This document shows positions 53,130-56,771 of a stretch of 56,771 bases of DNA, one piece after another. The stretch lies in the NCBI GenBank assembly GCA_910587715.1, contig CAJUMV010000013.1, positions 1 to 56,771 on the forward strand, in the 5' to 3' direction. The notes under the pieces were generated by a model, which was not told where the DNA came from, made no database searches, and saw only the letters and a program-made list of their open reading frames with translations. The stretch comes from an uncultured Lachnospiraceae bacterium. GTDB taxonomy: Bacteria; Bacillota; Clostridia; Lachnospirales; Lachnospiraceae. Position numbers and translations under genes: made by a program. How positions within the stretch are numbered: position 1 is the first letter of the stretch; each line of letters begins with the position of its first letter.

Positions 53130-54320
53130 TCAGCCGACCCTCTTTGCCACTACCACAAACCTGCCGTCGGTCTCGGAGCTGTCACATGTAGACAACGTCA
53201 AAAGCTCATCCCCGTAGCTCGCCGTCACACCCGTATCATACAGGGACAGCGCCGCCATCTCCTGCATGTTGGAGTTAAATTCCGTCTCGGAAGCGGCATC
53301 CAGAAACTTATAATACTTAAACACCACTTCATCCTCATTGTAAATTCTGGAACGGAACACATACATCACCTCGTAAGTGCCCTTCTCATAAATCGTGTCA
53401 AACTGGATCAGAGAATGTTTCTGCGCATACTCCTTACTGCTGTAACTGTTTAAATTGCCAAACATCTTTCCGGATTTCATATGATGTCCGTATATGATCA
53501 AGTTGGTATTCCTGTGTACCACGTCACAGTCTTTATCGAGGAACAGGCTCCCGTTTTTGTCGTACTCCTGATTGAAATTGTGATCCAGATAATACTCGTT
53601 ATTGACCGTCTGCATCACCGGATAATCTATAACTGTATCGTCAATTTTAAGCCATCCAATTAGCCTTTTGTTCTTATTATACAGTGTCTGGTACTCCTCC
53701 AGTACTTCCAGCTCTATCTCTTCTTCCTCTGTATAATGAATAGTCACCCCATGAAAGAGACTGCCTGTCAGGGAACTGTCCCCCTTGAGCTGAGCGAGAT
53801 CCGTATAATCCATCTTATTTTTTTCTGCAAAATACGAATACACACCGAAATAGCCAAAACAGCCGACTGCAACAACACTGCAGAGAATAACCAAAAGTTT
53901 ACGGCGCCTGTCGCGTTTTTTTATCTGCGCAAGAATCGCCTTCTGCATATTGGCATCATAATCATCCAAAGAGACCTTCTCCGGCTTTTGCTTTTCCTTT
54001 TTGCTCTGTTTTGACTTTACCTGCTTGTTTTTTGTCTTTTGCTTTCTCTTTTTGCCTGCCGGGAGTCTGCTGTTCTTGTTATAGCCCTCTTTTTTGTACT
54101 TTTCAGCAAGCTCGAAAACTTCATCGTCAAAATCGTTTCCGACCACCGTCTCAAAGCGGTACTTTCCGGCCTGCATATCAGAATACAGGGTAATGACCTC
54201 ACCCGGCTGCTCCATGTCCACCTGAGAGCGAATCTTCTGAATGCACTCCTGATCCCGGAGAGCGGCTTGATACTCCGCCTCCGTTCTCAGTCTTCTCCCA
54301 GCAACTTGAAACCCCGTCAT
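53130..54320 (-). CDS. Class B sortase with N-terminal cytoplasmic extension
   Basis: A 396-residue transpeptidase. The last ~205 residues are a class B sortase, with His in IYGHHMKSGKMFGNL (279-280), Cys in LTLSTCDSSE (379) and Arg in ETDGRFVVVAKR (387). A membrane helix at about 141-164 is preceded by a Lys-rich linker (85-140) and an N-terminal domain (MTGFQVAGRRLRTEAEYQAA...) that would stay inside the cell. It should join the two downstream LRR proteins to the wall through their [ST]PxTG signals. AAGGAG precedes the ATG by 10 nt. Confidence 0.93.
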   Translation of the reverse strand: MTGFQVAGRRLRTEAEYQAALRDQECIQKIRSQVDMEQPGEVITLYSDMQAGKYRFETVVGNDFDDEVFELAEKYKKEGYNKNSRLPAGKKRKQKTKNKQVKSKQSKKEKQKPEKVSLDDYDANMQKAILAQIKKRDRRRKLLVILCSVVAVGCFGYFGVYSYFAEKNKMDYTDLAQLKGDSSLTGSLFHGVTIHYTEEEEIELEVLEEYQTLYNKNKRLIGWLKIDDTVIDYPVMQTVNNEYYLDHNFNQEYDKNGSLFLDKDCDVVHRNTNLIIYGHHMKSGKMFGNLNSYSSKEYAQKHSLIQFDTIYEKGTYEVMYVFRSRIYNEDEVVFKYYKFLDAASETEFNSNMQEMAALSLYDTGVTASYGDELLTLSTCDSSETDGRFVVVAKRVG

Positions 54321-54414
54321 ATAGGGATCGCTCCTTCACAACATACTACATATAGTCGCAAAATTTTCTCCCCGCATGTTTATCATACACATGCATACAC
54401 TTCTATTTTACTCA

Positions 54415-54443
54415 ATTATGAAAAATATGCAAGCATTTTACAA
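54415..54443 (-). promoter_or_regulatory. Candidate promoter of the sortase-LRR genes
   Basis: Minus-strand -35 TTGTAA (54438-54443), 17-bp spacer, -10 CATAAT (54415-54420), about 95 bp upstream of the sortase ATG. An ACATGC/GCATGT hairpin (about 54375-54395) lies in the leader. This gap has no clear terminator, so the upstream repeat gene could also be in the transcript. Confidence 0.45.
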
Positions 54444-54446
54444 GAA

Positions 54447-56771
54447 TCACCCGAACAATTTAAGCATACTCTTCCCTTTGATCTTAAAGGATATGGTCTT
54501 CGTACCGCCGTAATTGCCCTTTCCCTGAATCGTAAGCTTCGCGGTTCCCTTATTTATATTGTTCGTATAGCTTATAATCTCATATTCCTCAGATGACACG
54601 GGCATACCGTTCATTAATACCGAAATATCCTTCCCTTTCGGTTCAATCGCTTTTCCCGTGTAAGTCTGTGTAGGTACCGTTACCTTCGCTTTGGCAATAT
54701 CCGCCCTCGTAATAGAGTAGATGCCCTCCGCCGAACCTGTGTAGTTGCTGCCGGCGGCATTTACCTTCACCTTAATTTTGGTACCGTAAGGAATGATATC
54801 CTTGGGATCTACCGCGTCTCCGACTTTCCTTTCCTTACCGTCAGCCGTAATAACCTTCTGTCCTTTCGGTAATACCGAATATGTGTAAGTGACATTCTTG
54901 TCATAATCTCTCCCAGCAGAGAGCTGCTTGCCGTTGGTGTCGTACACGCGAACCGTTGTTTTATAAATATTAGCCTTTGCCTGATACACTTTATCCGCGG
55001 GCTTCACCGTCATATTGGACAGATTCTGTATGGTAACCAGATAGCCCTTCACAACGCTCCCCCTAAAGTTGCCCTTACCTTTGACAGTCATGAGCGCCGC
55101 GTTCCCCGCCGCATTATTATTCTTGTAGGAAACCGTATAATCTGTCCCCTCCGTCAATACCTTCCCGTCAAATTTGACAACCGGTTTTTGGGCGCTGCCG
55201 CCTTTCATATATGGATAAGAATCCGCCGTCTGAATACTTAACTTCTTATTTAAATCCATCTGCAGATCATAAGCGGTGATCTTAAAGGTCTTTTTCTGTG
55301 TGCCGCGGTAAGCGTTGATTCCTTCAAACACAGCCGTCGCAGTCCCGGCTTTTACATTGTTCTGATAAGTTACCTTATAATCCTTATCCTTCTTAAGCGG
55401 AAGCGTCTGCGTCACGCCATTCGCCTTCACAGATACGCTCACAATATAGTCCGATGCCGTAATCTCCTTTCCCGTATACATCGTTCCGGACTTGAATTGC
55501 ATCTCTATCTTCGCCTTGTTCATCAGCGCTGCTTCCTTGATGGGGAAGGTCACCCGCTTCATGCCGGCAAATCTGTTCTTACCTGTAATGATAACAGAGG
55601 CTGTTCCGACCTCAATATTGTCCTCATAGGAAAGAGTGTAATCACTGCCTTCCTCAAGAACAGTCTTCCCGCTCTTCACCGTCGGTTTCGGCTCGATCTC
55701 CTTACCGGTATAAGTCTGTGCCGCAATCTTACTGACTGTCAGCTTCGCCGCCGGCATTGCATTGGTAATCGTAAACTTGATCTTCCTCTCACCGGTATAG
55801 TTCCCGGTTCCGGTCAGCGTGATTGGATAGCTGTCCGCTCCAATCGTCACTTCCGAACCAGTGGCATCACCTTTTCCAATCCTAACGCTGTAATCCTTTT
55901 TGCCGGAAAGCTTTTTCCCATTCCAAGTAACTACCGGAACCGGCTTCTGCGCCTTATTGTTGAAAGCCACCGTGAGATCGTCGGCTTTTACATCCGCATC
56001 CGTGATATCCTTGGGTGCAATCGTAAAGGTCTTTAGCAGCTTTCCTTCATAATTACCCTTTCCGGTAATCGTGATGGTCGGTGCTTTGGTCGGATGATCC
56101 TTATCCGCGGCATTGGTATTATTCTTGTAGGATATGGTATAATCCTTTTTCTCTTCCAGCCGTTTTTTATAGTCATAAACTCTTACTTCCGGCTTGATCG
56201 CCTTGCCCGTATAGACATACCCTCTCACATCCGTAACCCAGAGCTCATCGGGAATCGGCAGCTCATTGCCGTTATCATCCTTAGGGATATCCTCTGGAGG
56301 CACTGTTGGATTGTTGGGATCATCAGGGTCGTTAGGATCGTCCGGCTTTACAGTTTTATCCAAATAATAAGTGATGCGAAGCTCCGGGCTGTTATTTTTT
56401 CCGTCAGCCTTTGTGAACGCCCGGAGCGTCATCGTGCTCCTGATTTCAATGGGCGCCGTATATTTCCTGCTGGTTACGGAATACACCGGATTATCCGCTT
56501 CTACCGTATAAAAAATTTCTCCGTTCTCTTCTTCGGTGGAAAGCTGTACTCTCGTTCCCGGAGCGACCTTTCCGGGCAGAACATCCGCTTTGGGTTTCAA
56601 TGCCTGCCCTTCACACGCTTCACGCACGCTTACGCTGACCGTCACAGTCAATGACGTGCCTGCATCCGCATATATCAATTCAGGCAACATTACCGTGCCT
56701 TCCATTTTAAAAGTCTGCGCTACTTTTGCATTTCTGTTGTATGATGTGCCCTGCGCCGTTCTCGTGGCATT
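54447..56771 (-). CDS. Secreted Ig-like repeat protein, 5' end cut by window edge
   Basis: The frame is open to the window edge, so at least 774 residues are visible and the N-terminus is missing; the ATG at 56705 is probably internal. Near the left of the protein, a chitobiase-type repeat (EIFYTVEADNPVYSVTSRKY) and an Asp/Pro-rich linker (DDPNDPDDPNNPTVPPED) precede about seven Ig-like repeats of 75-95 residues. Their pattern is YTGKxIxP, then DYTxSYxNN, then ITGKGNYxG, then FxI. The end KGKSMLKLFG has no sorting signal or anchor helix. It lies upstream of the sortase on the same strand. Adhesion or matrix function is a guess. Confidence 0.82.
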   Translation of the reverse strand, partial: NATRTAQGTSYNRNAKVAQTFKMEGTVMLPELIYADAGTSLTVTVSVSVREACEGQALKPKADVLPGKVAPGTRVQLSTEEENGEIFYTVEADNPVYSVTSRKYTAPIEIRSTMTLRAFTKADGKNNSPELRITYYLDKTVKPDDPNDPDDPNNPTVPPEDIPKDDNGNELPIPDELWVTDVRGYVYTGKAIKPEVRVYDYKKRLEEKKDYTISYKNNTNAADKDHPTKAPTITITGKGNYEGKLLKTFTIAPKDITDADVKADDLTVAFNNKAQKPVPVVTWNGKKLSGKKDYSVRIGKGDATGSEVTIGADSYPITLTGTGNYTGERKIKFTITNAMPAAKLTVSKIAAQTYTGKEIEPKPTVKSGKTVLEEGSDYTLSYEDNIEVGTASVIITGKNRFAGMKRVTFPIKEAALMNKAKIEMQFKSGTMYTGKEITASDYIVSVSVKANGVTQTLPLKKDKDYKVTYQNNVKAGTATAVFEGINAYRGTQKKTFKITAYDLQMDLNKKLSIQTADSYPYMKGGSAQKPVVKFDGKVLTEGTDYTVSYKNNNAAGNAALMTVKGKGNFRGSVVKGYLVTIQNLSNMTVKPADKVYQAKANIYKTTVRVYDTNGKQLSAGRDYDKNVTYTYSVLPKGQKVITADGKERKVGDAVDPKDIIPYGTKIKVKVNAAGSNYTGSAEGIYSITRADIAKAKVTVPTQTYTGKAIEPKGKDISVLMNGMPVSSEEYEIISYTNNINKGTAKLTIQGKGNYGGTKTISFKIKGKSMLKLFG

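Noticed and set aside
1..56771. CRISPR arrays, tRNA or rRNA genes, transposases, integrase or phage genes
   Set aside because: None seen by reading both strands. No regular spacer-repeat pattern and no cloverleaf or rRNA-like sequence was noticed.

Overview
The window looks like a chromosomal piece from a spore-forming, anaerobic Clostridia, most likely a gut-type Lachnospiraceae. The reasons are the yqfC-yqfD-phoH-(PgpH-like)-ybeY block, a SpoVB-type flippase, NfnAB, the fhs-folD one-carbon genes, Rex, a class B sortase beside BspA-type leucine-rich-repeat giants, and a one-domain ProB lacking the PUA domain. Nearly every gene is on the minus strand; the clear exception is one ABC-F ATPase. 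Identifications come from reading the protein sequences, with no database search.

Layout, left to right; transcription of most units runs right to left. (1) 97-2152: a chemoreceptor with a long leader containing a G10 tract and a 14-bp direct repeat. (2) 2153-6350: a proline/folate operon, proB, DUF7916-like TIM-barrel protein, DUF896, 5-formyl-THF cyclo-ligase, proA. (3) 6390-9795: two FAD oxidoreductases bracketed by two related palindromic intergenic elements. (4) 9808-16567: the yqfC-yqfD-phoH-PgpH-like-ybeY-flippase-BofC-like sporulation/RNA/envelope cluster, in which the PgpH homologue has lost its catalytic Asp. (5) 16592-18907: rlmH, a small membrane protein, an overlooked 54-codon gene with its own promoter, and a MORN-like membrane protein. 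(6) 19138-21416: nfnB-nfnA transhydrogenase. (7) 21532-29134: tepA, ftsK, fhs, folD and a zinc-ribbon/TPR/chitobiase-repeat membrane protein. (8) 29362-36157: a polytopic membrane protein, metY, yebC, a CNNM/CBS protein, a solitary mazF and alr. (9) 36290-39863: rex and a coiled-coil protein, divergent from the ABC-F gene. (10) 39949-44252: GntR-icd, an intracellular subtilase, and a DUF4143 ATPase. (11) 44422-56771: a surface locus with an Ig-like repeat protein (cut by the window edge), class B sortase, and 1866- and 1005-residue LRR proteins carrying matching sorting signals.

The most distinctive biology is the surface locus. Both giant LRR proteins end in the same [ST]PxTGD...IHPK[YW]FL sorting signal, and the adjacent sortase carries an unusual 140-residue cytoplasmic extension. 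Also notable are the palindromic element family, the degenerate PgpH in an otherwise canonical cluster, and a GntR regulator whose perfect palindrome overlaps its own -10 box just upstream of icd. No tRNA, rRNA, CRISPR array, transposase or known riboswitch was seen.
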